64,000 nt of DNA from Bacillus_BD sp963787345 (GTDB taxonomy: Bacteria; Bacillota; Bacilli; Bacillales; Cytobacillaceae), in the NCBI GenBank assembly GCA_963787345.1, contig CAWBCW010000030.1, forward strand, positions 1-64,000, in the 5' to 3' direction. A program made the position numbers and the translations under genes. The notes under the pieces are model-generated. The model was not told the DNA's origin. It saw only the letters and a list, made by a program, of their open reading frames with translations, and searched no databases. This document shows, piece by piece, positions 35,825 through 44,728 of this stretch; positions within the stretch are counted from its first letter, which is position 1, and every line of letters begins with the position of its first letter.

Positions 35825-36877
35825 TTGGGATTAATTAACAAAGGCCAATTAGACTATTATTTTGAATACAGTGATCGAACGGAGGAAAGTTTGATCTTAA
35901 AACTATCGTTAGAAGGTACTATACTATTTTCTTCAAAAAATTCGAATGCTATTATTGGATATGAGCCTATAGAGTTAATCGGAACCCATCTAAAGATTCT
36001 TATGCATCAAGAAGATTCTACGCAAATCAAAGACCATTTTCCTACGAGCAGCCAAGAAGTATCCTCTGCATCATTGCGACTGCTCAATAAAGCGGGGGAT
36101 ACTATTCCATGTAATATAACTTTTACTCTTGTTAGTCATGGGAATTCCGCTGATTATAAGGAAATCATTTGTTGTATTCAAGATAGCTCAAGCAAAAGTC
36201 ATATTGATACAGGGACTATCGACAATGAAAAGTTAAAGGTAGCTGGTCAATTAGCTGCAGGAATTGCTCACGAAATAAAAAATCCCTTAACAAGTATTAA
36301 AGGGTTTATACAATTAATGAAAGCCGAACCGGTATTAAATAAAAAGTATTTAGAAATTGTTGAAGATGAAATCAAACGATTAGAACTGATATCAAATGAA
36401 TTATTGGTTTTAACGAAACCGCAAGCACATGACATTAAATTACATGATTTAAGCTCACTCGTTAATGAAGTGGTTTTTCTAATGGAAGCGGAAGCACTCC
36501 AAAAAAGCATTCAATTCCACTTGATTTCAAATGGAGGGCCATTGATGAGTTTATGTGACCGTAATAAGGTTAAACAAGTGCTTATTAATATTGTTAAAAA
36601 TGGCATTGAAGCGATGGATCAGCCGGGGTTTATTACCATTTTATTATCGAGTAACGGATTTGATGCACAGATCGCCATTACCGATGAAGGCTATGGAATA
36701 CCAGAAGAATATATGAAAAAGCTTGGAGAACCATTTTTCTCCACAAAAAAGACAGGAAATGGTCTTGGTCTAATGGTTTGTCAAAAAATCATCTCTGAGC
36801 ATAACGGAAAAATAGCTGTGGAGTCTAAACCAAACGATGGCACAACTTTCACAATTGAGCTGCCTCTTGTAAAATAA
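35825..36877 (+). CDS. PAS-domain sensor histidine kinase (sporulation-kinase-like, cytoplasmic)
   Basis: 350 residues with no membrane segment. One PAS domain (about 15-120: ESLILKLSLEGTILFSSKNS) is followed by HisKA with the phosphoacceptor in AAGIAHEIKNPLTSIKGF (His near 147). The HATPase domain carries the N box VKNGIEAM, G1 DEGYGIPEE, F box FFSTKKTGNGLGL and G2 GTTFTIELP. This resembles KinA/KinE-type kinases that feed Spo0F, but no cognate regulator is adjacent, so the partner is an inference. TTG 35825 is chosen because GGAGG lies 7 bases upstream; the GTG at 35819 would overlap it. Confidence 0.9.
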   Translation: MGLINKGQLDYYFEYSDRTEESLILKLSLEGTILFSSKNSNAIIGYEPIELIGTHLKILMHQEDSTQIKDHFPTSSQEVSSASLRLLNKAGDTIPCNITFTLVSHGNSADYKEIICCIQDSSSKSHIDTGTIDNEKLKVAGQLAAGIAHEIKNPLTSIKGFIQLMKAEPVLNKKYLEIVEDEIKRLELISNELLVLTKPQAHDIKLHDLSSLVNEVVFLMEAEALQKSIQFHLISNGGPLMSLCDRNKVKQVLINIVKNGIEAMDQPGFITILLSSNGFDAQIAITDEGYGIPEEYMKKLGEPFFSTKKTGNGLGLMVCQKIISEHNGKIAVESKPNDGTTFTIELPLVK

Positions 36878-36892
36878 ATCTGGATTTGAAAA

Positions 36893-36941
36893 TAAAATGA
36901 TATGAATTCTTCTCAAAAGGAGAGTTGCTATCATTTTACAT
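36893..36941. terminator. Bidirectional hairpin between kinase and acetyltransferase genes
   Basis: AAAATGATA and TATCATTTTA flank an inner CTC/GAG stem. It lies after the kinase stop and before the convergent gene. Confidence 0.6.
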
Positions 36942-36961
36942 ATGAGTAAACGAAAGCACCC

Positions 36962-37525
36962 TCATTGATGAAGGTGCTTTTGACTAGTCTGCCATTCATG
37001 GGCGAGTATTCCGTATATGACTAAATCATGGTAATGATCATAGAGGAATTCACCATCTCGAATAACCCCTTCTTCCTTAAATCCTAAACGCTTTGGAATC
37101 GCGCGGCTCTTGTGATTCTGAACACCGCAGCGGATTTCAATTCGATGAAGCTGAAGATATTGAAAGATATAATCGGCGACTGCTTGCACTGATTTTGTCA
37201 TAATTCCTTTGCCTTCAAAACCTTCGCCCAAATAGTAGCCGATGCTCGTTTGTTTATTAAACCAGTCAATCGAGTGTAAACCGATTGCACCAATAAGATG
37301 GTGACGATATCGAATGCCTAATTGAAAGCCATTTTTATCGTAATATTGTCTCAGCCACCCTGAAACAATGCCCTGATATTGAATCGGCGAAATGATACTA
37401 TCTACCCAAGGAAGCCACTGACGGAAATGGTCTCTGTTGTTTTCTACTAATTGAAATAAAGGTCCACTATCTTGAATCTGAAGCAAATGTAACTGGATAT
37501 CTTCGTCAACACTTATCGTCAACAT
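36962..37525 (-). CDS. GNAT acetyltransferase (RimJ/RimL, YdaF-like)
   Basis: About 187 residues. The GNAT core is visible: NRDHFRQWLPWVDS near the start, QLGIRYRHHLIGAIGLHSID, the acetyl-CoA loop GYYLGEGFEGKGIMTKSV and HRIEIRCGVQNHKSRAIPKR then LGFKEEGV. Members acetylate N-terminal amines of ribosomal or other proteins; the substrate is unknown. ATG 37525 is preferred over an in-frame TTG at 37534. The 3' end overlaps an AAAGCACC/GGTGCTTT hairpin that includes the stop codon and probably terminates transcription. Confidence 0.87.
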   Translation of the reverse strand: MLTISVDEDIQLHLLQIQDSGPLFQLVENNRDHFRQWLPWVDSIISPIQYQGIVSGWLRQYYDKNGFQLGIRYRHHLIGAIGLHSIDWFNKQTSIGYYLGEGFEGKGIMTKSVQAVADYIFQYLQLHRIEIRCGVQNHKSRAIPKRLGFKEEGVIRDGEFLYDHYHDLVIYGILAHEWQTSQKHLHQ

Positions 37526-37739
37526 TTCTCCCAAGCCCTTTCACGAAAATATTTTTCCTAAATTAACGATAACAGAAAATCACCTCTAATGGATGGAATA
37601 TCTAATTCTATAGAAATTTCAGTGTATATTCAAAATTATATGATATCAGATAGAAATTTGTTATAAAAAAGTAATCAATCTCAAATGTGAAAGGTTTGGG
37701 CTGGGATAGCAATAGAGGAGTAAAGATGTAATAAAAGAT

Positions 37740-37772
37740 AAAGAGCCCTCCACGATTATGGAGGGCTCATGC
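37740..37772 (-). terminator. Terminator of the SASP gene
   Basis: GAGCCCTCCA and TGGAGGGCTC form a perfect stem, followed on the minus strand by TTTATCTTTTA. Confidence 0.85.
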
Positions 37773-37806
37773 CATATTATGAAGTTGTCTTATATGTTAA
37801 TACTTG

Positions 37807-38007
37807 TTATCGAGTACCGCCAAGAGATTGTTCAGCCATTTGTACTAGACGTTTTGTGATTTCTCCACCAACAGATCCGTTAGCACGTGATGTTGTTTCT
37901 GCTCCTAGGTTTACACCAAACTCATTTGCAATTTCATACTTCATTTGCTCTAAAGCTTGTTCTACTCCAGGTACTAGTAATTGATTTGAAGAATTGTTGT
38001 TAGGCAT
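37807..38007 (-). CDS. Alpha/beta-type small acid-soluble spore protein
   Basis: 66 residues. It binds and protects DNA in the dormant spore and is degraded by the Gpr protease at germination. The canonical signature is clear: LLVPGVEQALEQMKYEIANE, FGVNLGAETTSRANGSVGGE, ITKRLVQMAEQSLGG, including the GPR cleavage region. I start at ATG 38007 (MPNNNSSNQ) by homology. The frame is open to 38028, and GGAG lies 12 bases before 38007, a wide spacing. A forespore (SigG) promoter is expected upstream, but I could not identify it with confidence. Confidence 0.93.
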   Translation of the reverse strand: MPNNNSSNQLLVPGVEQALEQMKYEIANEFGVNLGAETTSRANGSVGGEITKRLVQMAEQSLGGTR

Positions 38008-38029
38008 TGTTGAAACACTCTCCTTCATA

Positions 38030-38303
38030 TTTTATATTGTGGTGGACTATTTTGGGATTGAACCAATTTGGATTGTTTCATCCATGCAACCATGCATAGT
38101 CCTTAAGCTTTGAGATATACTCTTCATTGAGTGCTTTTGTATGAAGGTTTGTTGCTTGGTTGTTGCTTTGTAATCATTATTATGGTTAAAATCTAAAATC
38201 CTATTCGCTGTTTATGAAAGGTAAATATTACCTAACTTTGGTTCTTAATAAAAGGCATCATACGCCTTTTATTAAGAGGCATACGACACCTTTCAGGATC
38301 CTT
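38030..38303. other. Intergenic DNA with one perfect palindrome
   Basis: No gene seen. A perfect hairpin CTTAATAAAAGGC, loop ATCATAC, GCCTTTTATTAAG lies at about 38245-38277. It probably ends transcription of the small minus-strand gene that begins at 38474. Confidence 0.55.
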
Positions 38304-38474
38304 CTATTCATTTGGAGGTGTCTCGGGTACGAGATCACGGGCTTCTTCAATATTTGTCGACTCTTCACGGGCATGGACGGTTCCACCTGATAATCCTTCG
38401 TTAATGATTCGGTCAATGTCTAAATAGACTTTGTCCTTTCCCTCATTATTTAAATCTTTTCTTTCTTTATTCAT
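38304..38474 (-). CDS. 56-residue hydrophilic small protein
   Basis: ATG 38474 is preceded by AAAGGAG at a 9-base spacer. The 56-residue product is charged and lacks hydrophobic segments: MNKERKDLNNEGKDKVYLDI, then DRIINEGLSGGTVHAR and an acidic, proline-ending tail (EETPPNE-like). The NEGLSGGTVHAR block looks conserved in kind, but I cannot name a family. Its position between a SASP gene and yheB suggests a possible spore-related micro-protein, which is inference only. Confidence 0.65.
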   Translation of the reverse strand: MNKERKDLNNEGKDKVYLDIDRIINEGLSGGTVHAREESTNIEEARDLVPETPPNE

Positions 38475-38632
38475 TTGTAAAATCTCCTTTCCTCACGATC
38501 TGATCTTAGTGTTACATTTTATCGTCAAAGACATACCATTTGTCTTTCTAATAAGGAATTATTTGCCACTGTCCCTGTGCAACTTTATAATAATAAGGAA
38601 TTGATGAAAAAACGGAAGGTTGATTATTATAT

Positions 38633-39767
38633 ATGGAAACCACATTAACAATTTTATTTATGGTGGCCGTTGGTGCAATTATTGGGGGGGTAACAAATTG
38701 GTTAGCCATTAAAATGTTATTCCATCCTTATAAACCAATTTATATTCGTAAATGGCGTTTGCCTTTTACCCCTGGTCTGATCCCGAAAAGACGCCAAGAT
38801 TTAGCGGTTCAATTAGGCAGGTTGGTTGTGAATTACTTATTAACACCAGATAGTTTTAAAAAGAAGCTTTTGAGTAAGGAATTCCAACAAGATTTGAATG
38901 TCTATATCCAAGCTGAACTGCGTCATATGTTAAATTCAAATAAAACTGTGAATGAATTTTTACAAGAATGGGGGATAGCAGGAAGTCAGGAAAACTTACA
39001 AGTAAAAATCGATGCCTTCATCGAAAGAAAATATGAACAATGGATGGAAGAGTACCGGGAACAGCCAATGCGAGATCTTCATCCCTGTAGAAATATCAGC
39101 GAAAGTTGAGAGTAAGCTGCCGTTCATTAGTGCTTTTATTTTACAAAAAGGAATTGATTATTTCTCAAGTGACGAAGGAAAAAGGCGTATCGATGTTTTA
39201 ATCAATGACTTTATTCAAAATAGAGGTGGTATGCTGAAAAATATGCTGCAAATGCTATTAGGAAATGTTGATTTAACCGAAAAGATTCAGCCTGAAATCA
39301 TTAAGTTTTTGAAAAATAAAGGAACAGAAGAGTTAATTACAGGTGTGTTAAAAACGGAATGGGAGAAAATGTTGGATTGGCAGGCAGAAAAACTGGAGAA
39401 ACAATTTGAGAAACAAGAGATTATCAGCATGTTAAAAACATATGTAAACAAAATGGTTCGTCTCGAAAAAGGAATGAATACGCCTTTGCTGCAATTGACA
39501 AGTTCAATTCAAGAACCGGTTTTAAACATCGTTCCGAAAGTAATAGAAAAGCTATGTGAATGGTCGTCAACGAAAGTAGAGACGATCATGGAAAAATTAA
39601 AACTTGCAGATATCGTTAGGGAACATGTTGAACGATTTCCTATCGAGCGGCTTGAACAAATGCTGCTTTCAATTATTAGCAGCGAATTAAAAATGATTAC
39701 TTATTTAGGAGCCTTGCTCGGAGGAATGATCGGGGTTTTCCAAGGGTTAATCGCTGTTCTATTGTAA
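38633..39767 (+). pseudogene. yheB: yheB-like DUF445 gene with single-base frameshift
   Basis: The first frame (METTLTILFMVAVGAIIGGV, then TNWLAIKMLFHPYKP ... EEYREQPMRDL) leaves homology at 39078 and stops at 39109. The next frame continues IPVEISAKVESKLPFISAFI to a C-terminal membrane anchor (LGALLGGMIGVFQGLIAVLL) and TAA at 39767. Removing one base gives a single 377-residue DUF445 protein with N- and C-terminal membrane segments. Synteny with yheA supports yheB. Function is unknown; it is linked to spores in some reports. One extra C (CTTCATCCC) may be a real mutation or an error. Confidence 0.8.
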
Positions 39768-39870
39768 CTCATTCATCGTTGTGAGCTTTCTGATAATCGC
39801 TCATTAAATGTAGCATTGAGACATATAGTTTGTTATAGTTAGACTGTCAAAATTTTAAAGGAGTGAAGGA

Positions 39871-40215
39871 ATGACTGTAAATGAAAGCGCGGTACAATTA
39901 GGAAATGCTATCCAAAATAGTGATGAATATAAAGATGTAAAGAGATTATTTGCAGCGGTTCAAGGGGATTCTACAGCAAAACCCCTTTTTGATAAGTTTC
40001 GTAATATGCAAATCCAAATGCAAGAAAAGCAAATGAGTGGACAGGAAATTGGTCAGGAAGAAATTGCAAATGCGCAAATTATTGTCGCAGATGTTCAAAA
40101 GAACGAATTGATCACACAATTAATGCAAGCAGAAGAAACATTAAACAATGTAATCATGCAAATCAATGAAATCGTCCTAAAACCACTAGAAGACCTATAT
40201 AGTTCAGCGAATTAA
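39871..40215 (+). CDS. yheA: YheA, YlbF/YmcA-family protein (DUF964)
   Basis: 114 residues, all helical. It shows the YlbF/YmcA pattern: AVQLGNAIQNSDEYKDVKRL near the start, KPLFDKFRNMQIQMQEKQMS in the middle, EETLNNVIMQINEI near the end. Relatives YlbF and YmcA form a complex with YaaT that affects RNase Y and sporulation; YheA itself is uncharacterised. GGAG lies 7-10 bases before ATG 39871. It is followed by a terminator. Confidence 0.9.
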   Translation: MTVNESAVQLGNAIQNSDEYKDVKRLFAAVQGDSTAKPLFDKFRNMQIQMQEKQMSGQEIGQEEIANAQIIVADVQKNELITQLMQAEETLNNVIMQINEIVLKPLEDLYSSAN

Positions 40216-40218
40216 AAG

Positions 40219-40253
40219 GTAAAAGAAGATCTCTAAAAGAGGTCTTTTTTTAT
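40219..40253 (+). terminator. Terminator of yheA
   Basis: AAGATCTCT and AGAGGTCTT pair around AAA, followed by a run of T. Confidence 0.8.
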
Positions 40254-40385
40254 ATAGGGGATAATTTCTTTTGTTTAATTTAACGAAGCATTCGTACTTT
40301 AAAGCCATAAGTTCTAATCATCCTAATTTTTCCATAGTCTTTAGTAAGGAGTCATTTTTACATCAAGATTAGGGGGCCAAAATGT

Positions 40386-41252
40386 ATGATTTATCGAATG
40401 CTTGCGATAAATATTGATGGTACACTATTACAATCAAATGGAAAACTTCATAAATCAACGAAAGAAGCCATTGAATATGTTCAGAAAAAAGGGGTTTACG
40501 TTACTTTAGTTACATCAAGAACGTTCCCATCAGCGAAAAAGATAGCCAAAGCCTTAAAAATGAATACAAATTTAATTACCCATCGAGGTGCCTATATAGC
40601 AAAAGAAGTCGAAAGACCTGTATATTCTTCGAGAATAAAGGATTCAATTACTTATGATCTGGTTCAATTACTCGAAGGATTTCCTTGTCAGATTCGATTA
40701 GTTCATGAACATTTTTCACTTGCCAATAAGTATAAATTAAATCATAAAATGCTATCTAAAACGGTCTTTACGACAGGAGATCCACTTGTTTTTTCTCAAC
40801 AATTTGTCGACTCCATCGGCAGCACAATTGCAGAGGAACCAGCGAACCCTTTAAGTATTGAGGTTTATTTTGAATATAAAGAGGACTTAAAGGACGTTCA
40901 AGAAGCCATTGCAAAAATGTATCATGAAGTCGAATGTGTACCTTTGAATGATTTAAGGCTAGATATTGTTCCAGCAGGAGTTTCGAAATTAACCGGTTTG
41001 CTATATTTAGCTGAAAGGCTTGGGATTCCTAGAAATCAAATTGTCACGATTGGGGATGCGATCGATGATATTGAGATGATTGGGGCAGCTGGGCTCGGGG
41101 TAGCCATGGGGAATGCTCCATTCGATGTAAAACGGGCTGCGGATTGGATCACTCGCTCGCAGAACGAGCATGGGGTTGCCTATGTAGTAAAAGAACATTT
41201 TCGTAAACAACCGCAGATTGAGTTTTTACGGAAGTTAAATATCATTAAGTAA
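40386..41252 (+). CDS. yhaX: HAD-superfamily Cof-type phosphatase (YhaX-like)
   Basis: 288 residues. Class II (Cof) HAD hydrolase. Motif I is AINIDGTLLQ, motif II TLVTSRTF, motif III lies in the VPAGVSKLTGL region, and motif IV is GDAIDDIEMIGAAGLGVAMG. Motif I reads N-x-D rather than D-x-D: the usual first Asp, the nucleophile, is Asn here, while the second Asp is present. Activity as a phosphatase is therefore less certain. In B. subtilis yhaX is expressed during sporulation. GGGGG precedes ATG 40386. Confidence 0.87.
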   Translation: MIYRMLAINIDGTLLQSNGKLHKSTKEAIEYVQKKGVYVTLVTSRTFPSAKKIAKALKMNTNLITHRGAYIAKEVERPVYSSRIKDSITYDLVQLLEGFPCQIRLVHEHFSLANKYKLNHKMLSKTVFTTGDPLVFSQQFVDSIGSTIAEEPANPLSIEVYFEYKEDLKDVQEAIAKMYHEVECVPLNDLRLDIVPAGVSKLTGLLYLAERLGIPRNQIVTIGDAIDDIEMIGAAGLGVAMGNAPFDVKRAADWITRSQNEHGVAYVVKEHFRKQPQIEFLRKLNIIK

Positions 41253-41260
41253 GTTAGATT

Positions 41261-41312
41261 TACCTTATGATAGCCCCTAATTAGTTGGCTTAGGGGTCTT
41301 TATTTTGGAATA
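41261..41312 (+). terminator. Terminator of yhaX
   Basis: AGCCCCTAA pairs with TTAGGGGTC-type sequence (one mismatch), followed by TTTATTTT. Confidence 0.7.
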
Positions 41313-41391
41313 TTTGAAATATTTACTAATAAAAGCTTTGCGTCCATGATATGATGGGACTAGCAGGAATTAACCGTGAGGAGGAGACAAG

Positions 41392-42183
41392 GTGGTTGTC
41401 AATTTTCTAAAGGATACGGTTGGAGTTGTGATTAACGGGCAAGTCGCAACAATAGAATTAGAGAAGCAGAATATTTTGCATGGAATTAAAAAGGATATGT
41501 TAAAAGAGCTTATTCAAAAATTAAAAGAGATTAGTCTTTCTGATGACATTCAAATTGTTGTTTTAACGGGAAAAGAAGGGGCCTTTTTTACTGAATTTCA
41601 CAACAGCGTCTTAAGTGAGATTGAGAATGAAAACGATTTCTACTACATCATGGAATTAATTAATGAGCTTATTATGACCTTGTATAGTATGTCAAAAGTT
41701 ACAATCGCCGGAATTAATGGGAAAGCTTCTGGTCTTGGAATGAGCTTAGCTTTAGCAACTGATCACATTCTTGTGAATGAATCGGGTCAATTGGTTTTAA
41801 ATACGATGGAACAAGGAATTATTCCAATTGGAGGGGCACACTTCTTCCTTGAAAGAAGGTTAGGGGAGGATCGAGCCAGACATCTTATATGGGAAACGAG
41901 AACGTTATCAGCGTCTGAAGCAAAACAATTATATTTAATCAATGAAATTGCTGAAGGGGATTTACAAGAGGCAATCAATGAGAAAGTGGAACAATGGACC
42001 CGCAGTCCGATTTTAGCGATGATCAAAACGAAAAAAATTCTCGGAGAAAAGAATCGTCCACATATATTGAAAATGCTTGAATTGGAAAAAATCGCTCTCT
42101 ATCAGATGATGAAAACGAGGGATTATCAAGAGTATTGTCAAGCATTTAAAGAAAAGAGAGTGCCTAATTACATTGGTAAATAG
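41392..42183 (+). CDS. yhaR: Enoyl-CoA hydratase/isomerase family protein (YhaR-like)
   Basis: 263 residues with a crotonase fold. IQIVVLTGKEGAFF and the second oxyanion-hole loop AGINGKASGLGMSLALATDH are present. The first oxyanion loop, usually FCAGAD-like, reads FFTEFHNSVL, so substrate activation may differ from classic hydratases. GTG 41392 has GAGGAGG 7 bases upstream. It is a single gene before yhaQP. The substrate is unknown; a divergent or non-catalytic role is possible. Confidence 0.85.
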   Translation: MVVNFLKDTVGVVINGQVATIELEKQNILHGIKKDMLKELIQKLKEISLSDDIQIVVLTGKEGAFFTEFHNSVLSEIENENDFYYIMELINELIMTLYSMSKVTIAGINGKASGLGMSLALATDHILVNESGQLVLNTMEQGIIPIGGAHFFLERRLGEDRARHLIWETRTLSASEAKQLYLINEIAEGDLQEAINEKVEQWTRSPILAMIKTKKILGEKNRPHILKMLELEKIALYQMMKTRDYQEYCQAFKEKRVPNYIGK

Positions 42184-42198
42184 TCGTGAAATTTATGT

Positions 42199-42233
42199 AA
42201 AAGGGACTCTGGATAAAGAGACCCTTTTTTAAG
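42199..42233 (+). terminator. Terminator of yhaR
   Basis: AAAGGGACTCT and AGAGACCCTTT form a stem with one internal mismatch, then TTT. Confidence 0.75.
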
Positions 42234-42326
42234 TTTTATTAAATTTTTATAAATGCTGTAAAAATTTGAATCCTTATGAACCTTGAAACGTAAGTAAAGG
42301 TTATGAGTAGAGGAGGAGGGAGCTTT

Positions 42327-43226
42327 ATGGGTTTAGAGATAAAAAATGTGACAAAGAATTTTGGGAGTTTTACCGCTGTGGATCATTTATCCCTTTCGAT
42401 TCCTGAAAAAGAAATGTTCGGCTTTTTAGGAGCTAATGGTGCTGGAAAAACGACTACATTTCGAATGATTTTAGGGCTAATGAATCCAAGCAGCGGTAGT
42501 ATTACATGGGATGGGAAACGGGTAGATTATTCTACAAGCCCGCTCATCGGTTATTTGCCAGAAGAGAGGGGTCTATATCCAAAGCTGAAAGTACGCGATC
42601 AACTTGTCTATTTAGCTCGTTTAAGAGGGATGCACAAGAATGAGGCAGTGGCAGAATTGCAATATTGGCTTTCTCGATTTAAAGTACCCGAGTACATAGA
42701 TAAAAAGGTAGAAGAGCTTTCAAAAGGAAATCAGCAAAAAATCCAATTTATTGCAGCTGTTTTACATAAGCCGAAATTATTAATATTGGACGAGCCATTC
42801 AGTGGCTTAGACCCAATAAATGTGGAACTATTAAAAAAAGCGGTTTTGGATTTAAAAGAAAATGGGACAACGATTGTCTTTTCGAGCCACCGTATGGAAC
42901 ATGTTGAGGAAATGTGTGAACATCTCTGTATCATGCATAAAGGACAAACAGTCGTGCATGGGGCCTTGAAAGAAATCAAACGAGCTTTTGGGAAAAAGAA
43001 TTTAGTTATCCATGCCGATTTTGACTTAGATGATTTGACTGGATTTCCTGGTGTGGTCAGTGGTAAGGCGACAACAGAAGGGGTTAGCCTGCAGATTGAA
43101 AAAGAATCTGTTGCCTCCGATATTTTAAAAAGCATCGTTCATAAGGGTTTTATTTCTAAATTCGAACTAGAAGAGCCATCATTAAATGATATCTTCATTG
43201 AAAAGGTAGGTGCCTCTTATGAATAA
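42327..43226 (+). CDS. yhaQ: ABC transporter ATP-binding protein YhaQ (NatA-like)
   Basis: 299 residues. Nucleotide-binding subunit of an export ABC system. Walker A GANGAGKTTTFRM, Q loop GYLPEERGLY, signature LSKGNQQKIQFIAA, Walker B LLILDEPFSGLDP and switch His (FSSHRMEHVEEM) are all intact. A C-terminal DUF4162-like extension (about 215-299) is present. NatA-type relatives export sodium; the substrate here is not known. ATG 42327 follows GGAGGGAG. The 3' end overlaps the permease gene by 8 bases. Confidence 0.93.
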   Translation: MGLEIKNVTKNFGSFTAVDHLSLSIPEKEMFGFLGANGAGKTTTFRMILGLMNPSSGSITWDGKRVDYSTSPLIGYLPEERGLYPKLKVRDQLVYLARLRGMHKNEAVAELQYWLSRFKVPEYIDKKVEELSKGNQQKIQFIAAVLHKPKLLILDEPFSGLDPINVELLKKAVLDLKENGTTIVFSSHRMEHVEEMCEHLCIMHKGQTVVHGALKEIKRAFGKKNLVIHADFDLDDLTGFPGVVSGKATTEGVSLQIEKESVASDILKSIVHKGFISKFELEEPSLNDIFIEKVGASYE

Positions 43227-44469
43227 TTTTTGGATTATTTTATTTCATACTTATAGCAGTAAGTTGAAAACAAAGTCTTTCATTTTAACAACGATCATCA
43301 TGGCTGTTTTAGTTATTGCATTAACGAATTTAACTAATGTCATCGAATTTTTTAATAAAGATGATCAAGATAAAGTCGCTGTTATTGATGAGACTGGTGA
43401 ACTGTACGACTCATTCGAAGCTGGAATACATGCAATAAACGAGGAGCTCGAGGTTGAATTATATTCTGGATCACAAGCGGAAGCAGAAGAGGCTGTTGAA
43501 AAGGAAGAATATAACGGGTTGCTGATTATAAATGTGGATCATGAAGGATTGCCAATCGCGACATATAAATCGTTAAGTGTTGCTGATTATACGCTTCCGG
43601 CTGATTTACAATTTGCCCTTCAAGGAATGAAAAGTCAAATTGCTGCTAACCAACTTCAGTTATCACCAGACCAACTGGCAACACTCTCCGAGCCTGTTCC
43701 ATTTGAGCAAATTGCATTAAAAGAAAATGCAAAGTCGCAAGAGGAGTTAAGTGAAGCAAGGGGTCTTGTGTATGTGTTATTATTTGTCATTTACTTTGCT
43801 GTTATTATGTATGCCAATATGATTGCGATGGAGGTTGCAACGGAAAAATCTTCCCGAGTGATGGAAATTTTAATTTCTAGTGTTTCTCCGATTAAACAAA
43901 TGTTTGGAAAAATTTTAGGGATTGCTTTATTAAGCTTAACGCAAATGGCCTTTATCCTTGGGGTTGGCTATTATTTTGTCAAAAGTAATCTAGAATCGAT
44001 GCAAGGTGGATTTTTTGAATTTCTTGGTTTCCAAAATATCCCTCTTTCCACGGTTATTTATGCGATTATCTTCTTTATACTTGGGTACTTCTTATACGCG
44101 ACCCTAGCGGCTTTCCTTGGCTCGCTAGTAAGCCGAATTGAGGATGTCAACCAAATGATTATGCCGATGACCCTCCTCGTGGTTGCTGGGTTTATGATTG
44201 CGATGTTTGGACTAGGTCAACCTGATACAACATTTATGGCTATTTGTTCATATATTCCGTTCTTTACTCCGATGCTGATGTTTATGCGTGTTGGAATGCT
44301 GGAACTTCCCCTTTGGGAGCCACTTCTAGGAATTACTATTTTAGTCGTGTCGATTGTGATCTTAGCGATATTTGGCGCCCGCGTATACAAAGGCGGCGTA
44401 TTGATGTATGGGAAATCAAATTCCTTCAAAGATATTAAAAAAGCGTTGCAGCTGACAAAAGAAGATTAA
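43219..44469 (+). CDS. yhaP: ABC transporter permease YhaP (NatB-like)
   Basis: 416 residues. One N-terminal helix (about 16-36) is followed by a large extracytoplasmic loop (40-185) and five or six C-terminal helices. EVATEKSSRVMEILISSVSP is the ABC-2 permease coupling motif shared with NatB. It is translationally coupled to yhaQ (overlapping stop/start) and forms its membrane partner. The frame begins at GTG 43210, but ATG 43219 has AGGTAGG at better spacing. A terminator follows. Confidence 0.92.
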   Translation: MNNFWIILFHTYSSKLKTKSFILTTIIMAVLVIALTNLTNVIEFFNKDDQDKVAVIDETGELYDSFEAGIHAINEELEVELYSGSQAEAEEAVEKEEYNGLLIINVDHEGLPIATYKSLSVADYTLPADLQFALQGMKSQIAANQLQLSPDQLATLSEPVPFEQIALKENAKSQEELSEARGLVYVLLFVIYFAVIMYANMIAMEVATEKSSRVMEILISSVSPIKQMFGKILGIALLSLTQMAFILGVGYYFVKSNLESMQGGFFEFLGFQNIPLSTVIYAIIFFILGYFLYATLAAFLGSLVSRIEDVNQMIMPMTLLVVAGFMIAMFGLGQPDTTFMAICSYIPFFTPMLMFMRVGMLELPLWEPLLGITILVVSIVILAIFGARVYKGGVLMYGKSNSFKDIKKALQLTKED

Positions 44470-44477
44470 TATTTATT

Positions 44478-44518
44478 CGTCCTTGAGATGGTATTCGTTC
44501 TCAAGGACTTTTTTGCGT
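44478..44518 (+). terminator. Terminator of yhaQP
   Basis: GTCCTTGAGA pairs with TCTCAAGGAC, followed by TTTTTTG. Confidence 0.9.
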
Positions 44519-44728
44519 AAAGTCGATCAAAAAGTCCAATAGAAAGTTTCTCAAGGACAATTATGCTCCGCTGTTCCAATAAAAAGTCTTTAAGAACATA
44601 AACCTCATGGATAATATATAAAGACTTCCTCTTAGCTCTAATGATAGAACGTGCATTCGTACCCTGTCAGTGGTAATATATAACTAAAATCATATTCCGT
44701 CTATATGGAATATAACGGAGAGATTATT

